Shown piece by piece: positions 27,664 to 34,885 of a stretch of DNA of 64,000 nucleotides (position 1 is its first letter; every line of letters begins with the position of its first letter). The position numbers and the translations under genes were made by a program. Under the pieces are notes generated by a model. That model searched no databases. It was not told where the DNA came from and worked only from the letters and a program-made list of their open reading frames with translations. The stretch is from Solirubrobacterales bacterium (GTDB lineage: Bacteria; Actinomycetota; Thermoleophilia; Solirubrobacterales; Solirubrobacteraceae): positions 205,522-269,521 of the forward strand of contig CANJIV010000002.1 in assembly GCA_947474595.1 (NCBI GenBank), in the 5' to 3' direction.

Positions 27664-28578
27664 ATGGCCACGATCGAATCCCCACCCTCCCCCCGCCTTG
27701 GTGACCATGGCGCGCCTTGCCCCCTGTGTGAATCCCCGTTGGCCAGCGATCAGCGCTACTGCCTTAACTGCGGCTCACGTCGCGGTGATCCGCGAATCCC
27801 GATCGATGAAGCGGTTGCCTTTGGGACCTCGTCGCCTACTACAGCGGCGTCACCTCTACCTAACGGGCCAACCACGGCCCTGTCGCCCCCGATTGAACAC
27901 CGCAGCCTGACGCCGCTCGCGGCAGTTCTAGCGGTAAGCACAGTCGTCGTCGCGATGGGCATCGGTGTGGTGTTGGGACGTGGCGGCGACAGTAAAACGG
28001 TCGCCGCAGCCGCCCCTCAGGTGATCACGATAGGGGCCGCGGGGGCTGGAGATACAGCTGAGAAAGTGGGCGCTAAGGCTTTTACAAGTAGCTGGCCAGC
28101 GGCAAAGAGTGGCTTCACCGTAGAACTGGTCGCACTACCCAAGAGCTCTACTAATCCGACCGCTGTTGCTGCAGCCAAGAGGTCGGCTACGACCAAAGGG
28201 GCCCCCAACGTCGGCGCCTTAGACTCCACCAAGTACGCAAGCCTTCCTGCTGGGTCCTACGTGGTCTATTCGGGGGTCTTCGAGACTAAGGCTGGCGCTG
28301 CGAATGCGCTCAAGAAACTGAAGTCTAAGTTTCCCGCAGCGAAAGTTGTTCTTGTCTCTACCAAGGCAACGCCCAAGAGCGCCGTAACGCCCAAGAGTTC
28401 TGCCCCTGATCCCAAGACCGTTGACCAAGGACAGTTAAACAAGCTTCAGAACGCGACGCCCGAGGAATACCAAAAGCAGTCCAAGAAACTTCCCTCTGAG
28501 ATTGGTACTCAGGGTACCCCGCCGCCCACCGATAACAAGCCAGCCGGCGGCGGCGGCGGCGCTACGGAGATCGGATGA
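27664..28578 (+). CDS. Zinc-ribbon membrane protein with SPOR-like extracellular domain
   Basis: This encodes 304 residues. A zinc ribbon with C19, C22, C33 and C36 (C-x2-C-x10-C-x2-C) is followed by a flexible segment, one membrane helix (about 84-105) and an extracytoplasmic part. Residues about 148-232 (FTVELVALPK ... SYVVYSGVFETKAGAANAL) resemble a SPOR domain, which binds denuded peptidoglycan glycans in characterised cases. The tail is Lys/Pro/Gly-rich. The ribbon should be cytosolic and the SPOR part outside. It is in the pst2 operon, 11 bases after the lipoprotein, and overlaps the next gene by four bases. The ribbon closely matches that of the phosphoesterase at 29036. Confidence 0.8.
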   Translation: MATIESPPSPRLGDHGAPCPLCESPLASDQRYCLNCGSRRGDPRIPIDEAVAFGTSSPTTAASPLPNGPTTALSPPIEHRSLTPLAAVLAVSTVVVAMGIGVVLGRGGDSKTVAAAAPQVITIGAAGAGDTAEKVGAKAFTSSWPAAKSGFTVELVALPKSSTNPTAVAAAKRSATTKGAPNVGALDSTKYASLPAGSYVVYSGVFETKAGAANALKKLKSKFPAAKVVLVSTKATPKSAVTPKSSAPDPKTVDQGQLNKLQNATPEEYQKQSKKLPSEIGTQGTPPPTDNKPAGGGGGATEIG

Positions 28579-29000
28579 GCCTCGTAGATAAAGTCTTTCC
28601 TCGAATTGACGCCACCAATCTGGCTGTCGCCAAGGGGGGCGACGTCGATTCCCAATCCACAGACTCCGAACGCCTTCTCGAACGGCGTGGCGTGCTCGCA
28701 CGCCAGCTAGCAGAGCTGCAGTGGGATCTTGGTGGGCTGGCCTACGAGATGGCTATCCGTGATCATTTCCGCCCGGATGTCTTAGTCAGCCAAGCGGCCC
28801 GACTTCAGCAGGTCGACGGTGAACTGGCCGAGGTAGAGCGCCTCCTGCGAATGGAGAGCAACGGTGCGGCTGGCAACTGCCCGTCCTGCGACGCCCTCCA
28901 CAGTCGCGGCGCGGTCTTCTGTTGGCAGTGCGGAGCCCAGCTCATGGCAACCGGCGACCAATCGCAGTCTCCCGACGTAGAGCCTCCGACAGTCGGTTAG
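28575..29000 (+). CDS. Small coiled-coil protein with C-terminal zinc ribbon
   Basis: This encodes 141 residues. Residues about 31-95 are a Leu/Glu/Arg-rich, probably coiled-coil region (ERLLERRGVLARQLAELQW). A zinc ribbon follows with C102, C105, C116 and C119, the same C-x2-C-x10-C-x2-C spacing as in its neighbours. There is no signal or membrane helix, so it is cytosolic. It is translationally coupled to the SPOR-like gene and is the last gene of the pst2 operon. A scaffold or adaptor role with the membrane zinc-ribbon proteins is plausible but unproven. Confidence 0.75.
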   Translation: MSLVDKVFPRIDATNLAVAKGGDVDSQSTDSERLLERRGVLARQLAELQWDLGGLAYEMAIRDHFRPDVLVSQAARLQQVDGELAEVERLLRMESNGAAGNCPSCDALHSRGAVFCWQCGAQLMATGDQSQSPDVEPPTVG

Positions 29001-29012
29001 TCACACCTCAGC

Positions 29013-29033
29013 CAAGTTTAGGGCCGAAGCTTG
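29013..29033. terminator. Possible bidirectional hairpin between convergent genes
   Basis: CAAGTTT and GAAGCTTG-side bases can pair over 7 positions (one G-T wobble) around a seven-base loop, in the 35-base gap between convergent stops. There is no strong T run. Confidence 0.3.
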
Positions 29034-29035
29034 AG

Positions 29036-30679
29036 CTATTTGCTCTTGGCAAAAACGTCAGCACCGAAGGCCTTGACGTCATCTAGGCCTGCGTAGCCTA
29101 GGCGTCCCAGTCCAAAGAGGTCTTCGACCGTGGCCAGAAGTGAATAGTGGTCATATGGTGTGTCGTTAGCTGTTCCTGGCTTGATAAATGGGGATACAAC
29201 GATGGCCCCGACCCGCCCGCCGCCCGGACCGGGGGTCACAGTGCCGCCAGGACTCTTGACGTTGGGGCCCGGTAACCGCTTAGAGCAGCAGGAGCGCGAG
29301 TCGCCGTCGTCTTTGCCTGAAGGTGCTTGGTCAAAGGTGACAATAAGCAGTCCATCTCTTTTAAAGGCTGGCGAGGCGAGAATTTTTGGGACCCATTTAG
29401 CGAGGAATGCGTCGGCTTGTACGAGGCCTCCTGGGCGCCCATCTAAGCACGGCTTTGCCCAACCACCGTCGCAGAGATTGGGCACGATCAGCGAGTAGTC
29501 CGGCGTACGCTTTTCGCTCAGTAGATCCTTACTGAGATCGTCGAGGGCGACGATGCTAGTCGGGCAATCGGGGCTGTCGATCACCGAGTGGAAGTAGAGA
29601 AAGCCAACGTTGGAGGTGGCAAACCCATTCCCTGGCCGCTCACTGCCCGTTGGGTCACTGGCGCCAATATCTGGATGGCGGCAGGTTGAGGATCCAGGCA
29701 GTGAGGCTGCGCTAGTTGCCCCCGCTTCCGGCGCCGGTACCACGACCGGAGCTTTCTCTACGTCTTGGGCGTAAACCTTCCAGCGATAGGCGATCGTCGC
29801 CAACTGGTCGGCCAGGCTTAGAACATTTGCTGAGTAGACACAGCCGCTGCCTTTGACAACCTGCTGCCCGACAACGCTGCCGGGTTTTATATCGGTGAAA
29901 TTGGGGCAGTCGGCCGCGGTCTCTACTGTCGGCGGCTGGCCGCTAACCATCGCGATGTTGTTAGCCAAGCCCTCGTGAGCAACGGCATAGTACTGCCGCA
30001 AAGTCTGCCCTTTTTTTGCGAGCGTTTTGGTCAGATATTTCGCAGAGGAGTCAGCGGCGAACGTAGCGTTATAGCCCGCGCCCCCGACCACGATCGTAAA
30101 GATGTGCCCAACTGCTGGAAGTGTCGGCAGCGTCGGATCAACGGGCGGATCTGTCACCGGCGGATCTGTCACCGGCGGATCAACGGGCGGATCAACGGGT
30201 GGATCAACAGGCGGATCAACGGGTGGATCTGTCACCGGCGGATCGATCACCGGCGGATCAACGGGCGCAACCGTCACCGGCGCAACTGTCACCGGTGCCT
30301 TAGTGGCTGGCGCAGCAGCCACTCGGGCGATGATTATCGGAGGGCTACTCGCGGCCAGCGAATCGGGCGCTGGCGGTCCAAGCGCCGCACCGATCCCAAG
30401 CCCGCAGATGAAGACACCAACTACTGCGATCACAAGCGGCCTAGGAGCAGCTAGTGCTCGCCACCATGCCACCGAAGAGACAGCGACACCTGCCTCGACT
30501 GCCGAGATCGACGAACTAGTTGCAAGGCTCGCGGATTGGCCAATATCGCCTGCAAGAAGGTGCGTGGCTCCAGACCTACGCGCCCCGCAATCCAAACACC
30601 AGCGCTGATCGACCGCGAGCGCCCGACCGCAACCCAAACAATCGGCAGCGTTGACTGGTAAGTGTGGTCTCTGCGGCAT
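29036..30679 (-). CDS. Membrane-anchored phosphoesterase with N-terminal zinc ribbon
   Basis: This encodes 547 residues. It starts with a cytosolic zinc ribbon (C14, C17, C28, C31; DQRWCLDCG, nearly identical to the SPOR-like protein), then a membrane helix (about 81-100), a PPVD/TDPPV repeat stalk (about 125-190) and an outside phosphoesterase-family domain (about 194-545). That domain has features of the acid phosphatase/phospholipase C family: HEGLANNIAMVSGQPP, PGNGFATSNVGFLYFHS, LLIVTFDQAPSG, VSPFIKPG and YDHYSLLATVEDLFGL. It likely releases phosphate from organic phosphate esters or phospholipids outside the cell. The repeat at 30722-30743 suggests PhoP control. Confidence 0.85.
   Translation of the reverse strand: MPQRPHLPVNAADCLGCGRALAVDQRWCLDCGARRSGATHLLAGDIGQSASLATSSSISAVEAGVAVSSVAWWRALAAPRPLVIAVVGVFICGLGIGAALGPPAPDSLAASSPPIIIARVAAAPATKAPVTVAPVTVAPVDPPVIDPPVTDPPVDPPVDPPVDPPVDPPVTDPPVTDPPVDPTLPTLPAVGHIFTIVVGGAGYNATFAADSSAKYLTKTLAKKGQTLRQYYAVAHEGLANNIAMVSGQPPTVETAADCPNFTDIKPGSVVGQQVVKGSGCVYSANVLSLADQLATIAYRWKVYAQDVEKAPVVVPAPEAGATSAASLPGSSTCRHPDIGASDPTGSERPGNGFATSNVGFLYFHSVIDSPDCPTSIVALDDLSKDLLSEKRTPDYSLIVPNLCDGGWAKPCLDGRPGGLVQADAFLAKWVPKILASPAFKRDGLLIVTFDQAPSGKDDGDSRSCCSKRLPGPNVKSPGGTVTPGPGGGRVGAIVVSPFIKPGTANDTPYDHYSLLATVEDLFGLGRLGYAGLDDVKAFGADVFAKSK
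30135..30298 (-). repeat. In-frame 12/15-base repeats encoding a PPVD/TDPPV stalk
   Basis: Units such as GGATCAACGGGC and GGATCTGTCACCGGC alternate about twelve times and encode PPVDPPVTDPPV-type sequence linking the membrane helix and the phosphoesterase domain. The length may vary between strains. Confidence 0.85.
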
Positions 30680-30721
30680 GCGGCTTGGTAATCAAGACTA
30701 GGTCGTTAACACAGGCCGCCC

Positions 30722-30743
30722 GTGAACCGCTCGTGACCGAATG
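30722..30743 (-). promoter_or_regulatory. PHO box upstream of the phosphoesterase
   Basis: GTGAAC (30722) and GTGACC (30733) are exactly 11 bases apart on the plus strand. On the coding strand this reads GGTCAC-N5-GGTTCAC, close to the actinobacterial PhoP repeat unit. It lies 43-64 bases before the phosphoesterase start, inside the 97-base gap to the TIM-barrel gene. Confidence 0.7.
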
Positions 30744-30776
30744 GATAAGGAATGGAGAAGAAGTAGCGCCCAGCGA

Positions 30777-31724
30777 CTACGCGGCTACAGCTGGATCGAG
30801 GACCGCTTCGCCATCAGAAGCGCCTCTCGCCAGGAGCCGCACTGTGGCAGTTGCCAGCGTTAGTGGATCGGGTCGGTGCGGTGGGCGTACCTCGAGGATT
30901 AGAGGTGCAGCACTCTGCAAGAACAGCGGCGCTAGATCATGCCAGCAGACCCGCCCGGCGCCAGGGGCGAGATGGAGGTCGAGTCGCAGCGGGTCAACCC
31001 CGGCTAGGCCGGAGTCTGACTCACCGCGTGCGCCCGCTAAGCGGGCGCCAAGATTGTCGTGGAGGTGGAAGAGGCCGACGTCGGCGACCACCGTCGTCAA
31101 CGAACGCGCGGCATCACCACCGCCGAAAGCGTTAGCTGTTATCTCAGCGTGCCCGACGTCGAATAGCACCGTCACTTGCGGCGAATCTACCGCCCGCACA
31201 AGTGAACGAATCGTCTCCGGGTCATGGCACATGCGCTGAGCCGAGGGCCAAACTGGCGCCAGGTTTTCGACCGCGAGCGTTATGCCTAGGCTCTGCAGCC
31301 GTCCAGCCATCAAGCGCAAAGAGGTCTCTTCAGCGTGAGCGCGATCACGAACGTCACCTGCGCCGACGCCCCCGTCAAGCAGTTCGAAGTTTGCCCCGTG
31401 GTAGACGACATATTCAGCCCCGACAGCAGCCGCATAATCGAATAAGGCGTACATCGAACGGTCGTTCTCGGCGGTCCCCGCGCTCAGGTGATCGGGACCG
31501 TGAATGACCAACCGCAGGCCAGTAGCGTCTAGGACCGTGCGTAGGGCTGCGCCGTGGCGAGCCGAACGTTCGCGGTCGACCAAGATGCTTATCGGAGGTG
31601 CGTGTACTTGGGTCCACGCGAAACCAGCGGCCTCTATCCCTTTTAACATCGGTACTGTCGGCCAATGTCCCTTTGGTACGTCTAAACCGAGCCGGGCTAA
31701 AATTGCGTTGCGATTATTACGCAC
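30777..31724 (-). CDS. Xylose-isomerase-like TIM-barrel protein (sugar phosphate isomerase/epimerase family)
   Basis: This encodes 315 residues with a GTG start, a full AP-endonuclease-2/xylose-isomerase-like TIM barrel. Likely metal ligands are the Glu in LAVENLAPV, Asp/His in LFDVGHAEI, His in FHLHDN and Glu in ILEVRP; YHGAN and IHGPDHL also fit this family. Members isomerise or epimerise sugars and their phosphates or act on inositols; the substrate is unknown here. It is transcribed toward the phosphoesterase but separated by a 97-base gap with its own box. TTTAC/TTCAC repeats just upstream (31758-31779) may put it in the phosphate regulon. Confidence 0.8.
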   Translation of the reverse strand: MRNNRNAILARLGLDVPKGHWPTVPMLKGIEAAGFAWTQVHAPPISILVDRERSARHGAALRTVLDATGLRLVIHGPDHLSAGTAENDRSMYALFDYAAAVGAEYVVYHGANFELLDGGVGAGDVRDRAHAEETSLRLMAGRLQSLGITLAVENLAPVWPSAQRMCHDPETIRSLVRAVDSPQVTVLFDVGHAEITANAFGGGDAARSLTTVVADVGLFHLHDNLGARLAGARGESDSGLAGVDPLRLDLHLAPGAGRVCWHDLAPLFLQSAAPLILEVRPPHRPDPLTLATATVRLLARGASDGEAVLDPAVAA

Positions 31725-31757
31725 AGTCAGTAAATTACCGCGCCACAGTTAGAGTAA

Positions 31758-31779
31758 GTAAAAAAACTGTGAAAATGCA
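31758..31779 (-). promoter_or_regulatory. Weak PHO-like repeat pair upstream of the TIM-barrel gene
   Basis: GTAAAA (31758) and GTGAAA (31769) are 11 bases apart on the plus strand, similar to the GTAAAC/GTGAAG units at 6523-6550. The surrounding 74-base gap (31725-31798) is AT-rich and probably holds the promoter. With only two units in A-rich sequence, chance is possible. Confidence 0.35.
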
Positions 31780-31798
31780 GGCAAAAATCTATTAGCGC

Positions 31799-33691
31799 TC
31801 AGCCATCAAGGCCAGCGTAGCGGGCGTAGAGATCTTCAATCCTACGTTTGGCCTTCGCATGCCGCGCGGTTGAATCAGCGGAACGCTCAGAGTCCTCCCA
31901 CGCGCCCGGCGCTGCCAACTCATCCTCTAATGTTGAAAGTGCTGCTTCGGCGGTTTCGATTTCGCGCTCGATCTGGGCTTGTTGGCGGCGAGCGTTCTTG
32001 GACTGCCCCTTGTCCTTCTGGCCATTACCGGCCTTAGGAACATCACCTTTTGACGACTGCGCTGCGCCGCTGACAGATCGTGGCGTCCCGGCCGATTTAC
32101 GCTCGTCGCGAACACGCAAGAACTCAGCCCAACCACCGTCGTAGGAGCGCAACCCTCCGTCCTCAAAGGCGACCGTTCTCGTACCGACGGCGTCGAGTAG
32201 CGCACGGTCGTGGGTGACGAGCAGGAGCGAACCTTCAAATGCCTGCAGTGACTCCTCTAGCGCTTCGCGGCTCTCAAGGTCTAGGTGATTTGTAGGCTCA
32301 TCGAGGATCAAGACGTTGGCGCCCGACTGAACGAGCACCGCTAGCGAGAGTCGCCGACGCTCGCCACCCGAGAGGCCCGCGACAGGCTTCTCTGCATCTT
32401 CGCCAGAGAAGAGAAACCGCCCGAGCAGGGCGCGAGCCTTATTCGGAGTCAGCTGCGTTAGACGTTGGGTAGCCTCGATCACCGAACCGCGGTCATCAAG
32501 CTCTTCGGCGTGCTGGGAGAGAAAGCCCAGCGTGACGTTGTGTCCACGGTGGAGTTTCCCTGCCGCAGGTTCGCGAAGGCCTGCCAAAGTCTCAATTAAG
32601 GTCGTCTTGCCTGCCCCGTTTGGACCGACCAAGGAGACGTGTTCGCCGCGCTGCAACCAGAGGTCGGCGCCCTCGATCAGCGTCTTATCCCCTGCGCGAA
32701 CGGTTGCGTCTAGCATCTCGAAGACGATGCGGCCGCTGCGTTCGGGCGCTTTAAAGCCGAATGCGAGCGACTTACTGTCGCGCGGATCGCGCTCAATGCG
32801 ATCGATCTTGTCCAGCGCCTTGACGCGAGATTGAGCTTGGCGAGCACGCGTGCCTGCGCGGAAACGAGTGACAAACCGTTCGAGGCGTTCGATCTCTGCC
32901 TCTTGACGCTCAATCGCCCGACCCAAGGCGATCTCACGTGCAGCCTTCTCCTTGCGCCAAGCGTGCCACGAGCCCGCAAAGAACCGTGTGCGCCCAGCCT
33001 CCATCTCCAATACCGAGGTCCCAACTGCCTCAAGGAACCAGCGGTCGTGAGCGACCAGCACGATCGCTGCATCCAACGAGGTTAACCTCTGCTCTAGCCA
33101 CTCCAGCGACGCGATATCGAGGTGGTTTGTCGGCTCGTCGAGCAAGACGAGATCGGGATCGCCCGAAAGCGCCCGGGCCAGCGATCCGCGCGTCAACTCC
33201 CCACCAGAAAAACTACCCAGAGAGCGGTCCAGGTCGGCATCGGCGAATCCGAGTCCTCTCAGTGTCGCGGTGACGTTATCCCGCCACCGATAACCACCGG
33301 CGTGCTCGAGTCGGGCTTGGGCGTCGGCGTAGCGGTCTAGCGTAGCCTCGCCACTGTCACCATCGGCCATCGCCTGCTCGAGGCGACCGAGCACCGCCTC
33401 TAGCTCAACGAGATCCGCACAGCCACTAAGGACATAGTCGCGCAGTGTCAGATCCTGTTCTCGCGGCGGACGTTGATCGTGTAAAGCGACCCGAACGCCT
33501 TTGGCAAAGACCAGATCACCGCCGTCGATTGAATCTTCGCCTGAGAGCATGCGTAGCAACGTAGTCTTGCCAGCACCATTGCGCCCAGCGATCGTCATGC
33601 GGTCGCCCCGCTCAAGTTTGAATGAGACCCCGCGTAAGAGCGGATTGCCGGCGATGTCCTTTGCGAGGTCTGATGCGATTACTACGGCCAT
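31799..33691 (-). CDS. ABC-F family ATPase
   Basis: This encodes 630 residues with two ABC domains and no membrane segment. The first has Walker A GRNGAGKTTLLR and Walker B LVLLDEPTNHLD. The second has GPNGAGKTTLIE and NVLILDEPTNHLD, with signatures FSGGELTRG and LSGGERRRL. A linker rich in Arg/Glu (REIALGRAIERQEAEIERLE) joins them, and a coiled-coil tail ends the protein. ABC-F proteins bind the ribosome, as translation factors or antibiotic-protection factors; which role applies cannot be decided. It follows the crotonase gene by 39 bases on the same strand. Confidence 0.92.
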   Translation of the reverse strand: MAVVIASDLAKDIAGNPLLRGVSFKLERGDRMTIAGRNGAGKTTLLRMLSGEDSIDGGDLVFAKGVRVALHDQRPPREQDLTLRDYVLSGCADLVELEAVLGRLEQAMADGDSGEATLDRYADAQARLEHAGGYRWRDNVTATLRGLGFADADLDRSLGSFSGGELTRGSLARALSGDPDLVLLDEPTNHLDIASLEWLEQRLTSLDAAIVLVAHDRWFLEAVGTSVLEMEAGRTRFFAGSWHAWRKEKAAREIALGRAIERQEAEIERLERFVTRFRAGTRARQAQSRVKALDKIDRIERDPRDSKSLAFGFKAPERSGRIVFEMLDATVRAGDKTLIEGADLWLQRGEHVSLVGPNGAGKTTLIETLAGLREPAAGKLHRGHNVTLGFLSQHAEELDDRGSVIEATQRLTQLTPNKARALLGRFLFSGEDAEKPVAGLSGGERRRLSLAVLVQSGANVLILDEPTNHLDLESREALEESLQAFEGSLLLVTHDRALLDAVGTRTVAFEDGGLRSYDGGWAEFLRVRDERKSAGTPRSVSGAAQSSKGDVPKAGNGQKDKGQSKNARRQQAQIEREIETAEAALSTLEDELAAPGAWEDSERSADSTARHAKAKRRIEDLYARYAGLDG

Positions 33692-33730
33692 TGGCTACCA
33701 ATGGTAGGGAGCGACCGCCGACCGCCTCGA

Positions 33731-34447
33731 TCAGCCGCCTTGGGGAAGGCCAGATCCGTGCTGCTGCCAATGCTCTAAGCCACGGTTCTCTTGGCGCACG
33801 CGTTCGGCTGAGCCTTGAGCCTCTGCGACCATCGCCTTGAGGGCTCGAACGCCTGGGAGTGAGTTGCCCGCGATCTCGCCAGCCAGCCCTAGGGCGACTG
33901 CCTCTGCCTGATCGGCTGGCGCCGTTCGGTGCAGTAGCCCGAACCTCTCGGCTACCTCCATCCCCAAGACGCGACCGGTAAAGAGCAGCTCCTTGGCGCG
34001 CGCAACTCCTACCACTGGGACGAGCCTAGCTGGGCCGACCGGAACGCCCAGACGCGCGCCGACCCAACCGATCTTGAGATTGTCGCCACCGACTCGCAGA
34101 TCACAGCCCACGGCCAGCTCAGCCCCGGCTCCGATCACGTTCCCAACGCAGACGGCGATCGTCGGCGCTGGAAAGGCTTCAATCGCTTCGTACAGCGCAG
34201 AGAAGGCTGCCATCCGTGCCACGCCCTGCTCTACGCTCAGCACCTCACTTACATCAGCACCGGCGCTGAGGGCGATCGTATCGGTCGTAGAGAAGATCAA
34301 CGCACGCAGATCTTGATCGCCAGCCAAGGTCTCAAGAGCTGCGATCAGCTCGGCTAACAAGGCCCTGTCAAAGGCGTTGCGAGTCTCGGGGCGATCCAAG
34401 CGCAAGACCTCGATCCCCGGCTCTATGCGTTGACGTACCAGTGACAT
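33731..34447 (-). CDS. Enoyl-CoA hydratase/isomerase family protein
   Basis: This is a 238-residue crotonase-fold protein. The oxyanion-hole region ALSAGADVSE and the GAGAELAVGCDL motif are present; the first catalytic glutamate of hydratases is therefore kept. The position of the second one (normally PE in a ...PEI.LG... motif) reads VG in IGWVGARLGVP, so ordinary hydration is doubtful and an isomerase, hydrolase or other crotonase reaction may apply. It is slightly shorter than the usual 255-260 residues. It precedes the ABC-F gene. Confidence 0.82.
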   Translation of the reverse strand: MSLVRQRIEPGIEVLRLDRPETRNAFDRALLAELIAALETLAGDQDLRALIFSTTDTIALSAGADVSEVLSVEQGVARMAAFSALYEAIEAFPAPTIAVCVGNVIGAGAELAVGCDLRVGGDNLKIGWVGARLGVPVGPARLVPVVGVARAKELLFTGRVLGMEVAERFGLLHRTAPADQAEAVALGLAGEIAGNSLPGVRALKAMVAEAQGSAERVRQENRGLEHWQQHGSGLPQGG

Positions 34448-34519
34448 TGGGTGCGACGATAGCGCCCAATGTCGGACTCGTCCATCTACACGCCCTCCGG
34501 TTCGCTAGGATCCAAAGCG

Positions 34520-34807
34520 ATGCACCGCATGATCGCCATCGTCGTCAGCGTCCTAATCACCGGAGCGACCCTAGCCGCCTTCGCGCCAGCCGCCTTGGCG
34601 ACCAAGGACGAGGGTCAAGGCTGGTGGGGCGAGACCAGCGATCAGGTCGTCACTAACGCTGGCTTCATTCTTATTATCTTCTTCCCGCTCTTCGTCGCCT
34701 TGATGAGCCTCATCCAGTGGAAGCTTGAAAAACGCAAAGACGTTCGCAAGGCCACCCAGAAGAAGCTGCGCGCCAGTTCCGACGCCACTTGGCGCGGCGG
34801 CTGGTAA
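34520..34807 (+). CDS. Small membrane protein with signal-like N-terminus
   Basis: This encodes 95 residues from ATG 34520 (AGGA upstream); an ATG at 34469 would add 17 non-conserved-looking residues. A first hydrophobic segment (about 4-27, ending PAALA) may be a signal peptide, and a second helix (about 46-66, GFILIIFFPLFVALMSLIQW) is followed by a basic cytoplasmic tail. I do not recognise the family. It lies alone upstream of the reductase fusion. Confidence 0.65.
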   Translation: MHRMIAIVVSVLITGATLAAFAPAALATKDEGQGWWGETSDQVVTNAGFILIIFFPLFVALMSLIQWKLEKRKDVRKATQKKLRASSDATWRGGW

Positions 34808-34885
34808 GACCAACCTTCGGCCGTATCACCCGCCACTAGGTTGCCCAAGGTACGCTTTGGCGACGGAAACTAGGGGAGGACGCAG

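Noticed and set aside
30135..30298. Regular short repeats resembling a CRISPR-like or satellite array
   Set aside because: The units are 12/15 bases, contiguous and in frame with the phosphoesterase gene; they encode a proline-rich stalk.
29975..30608. Long plus-strand reading frames rich in Gly/Arg opposite the phosphoesterase
   Set aside because: They are antisense shadows of the repeat stalk and membrane region, with no start signal or recognisable domain.
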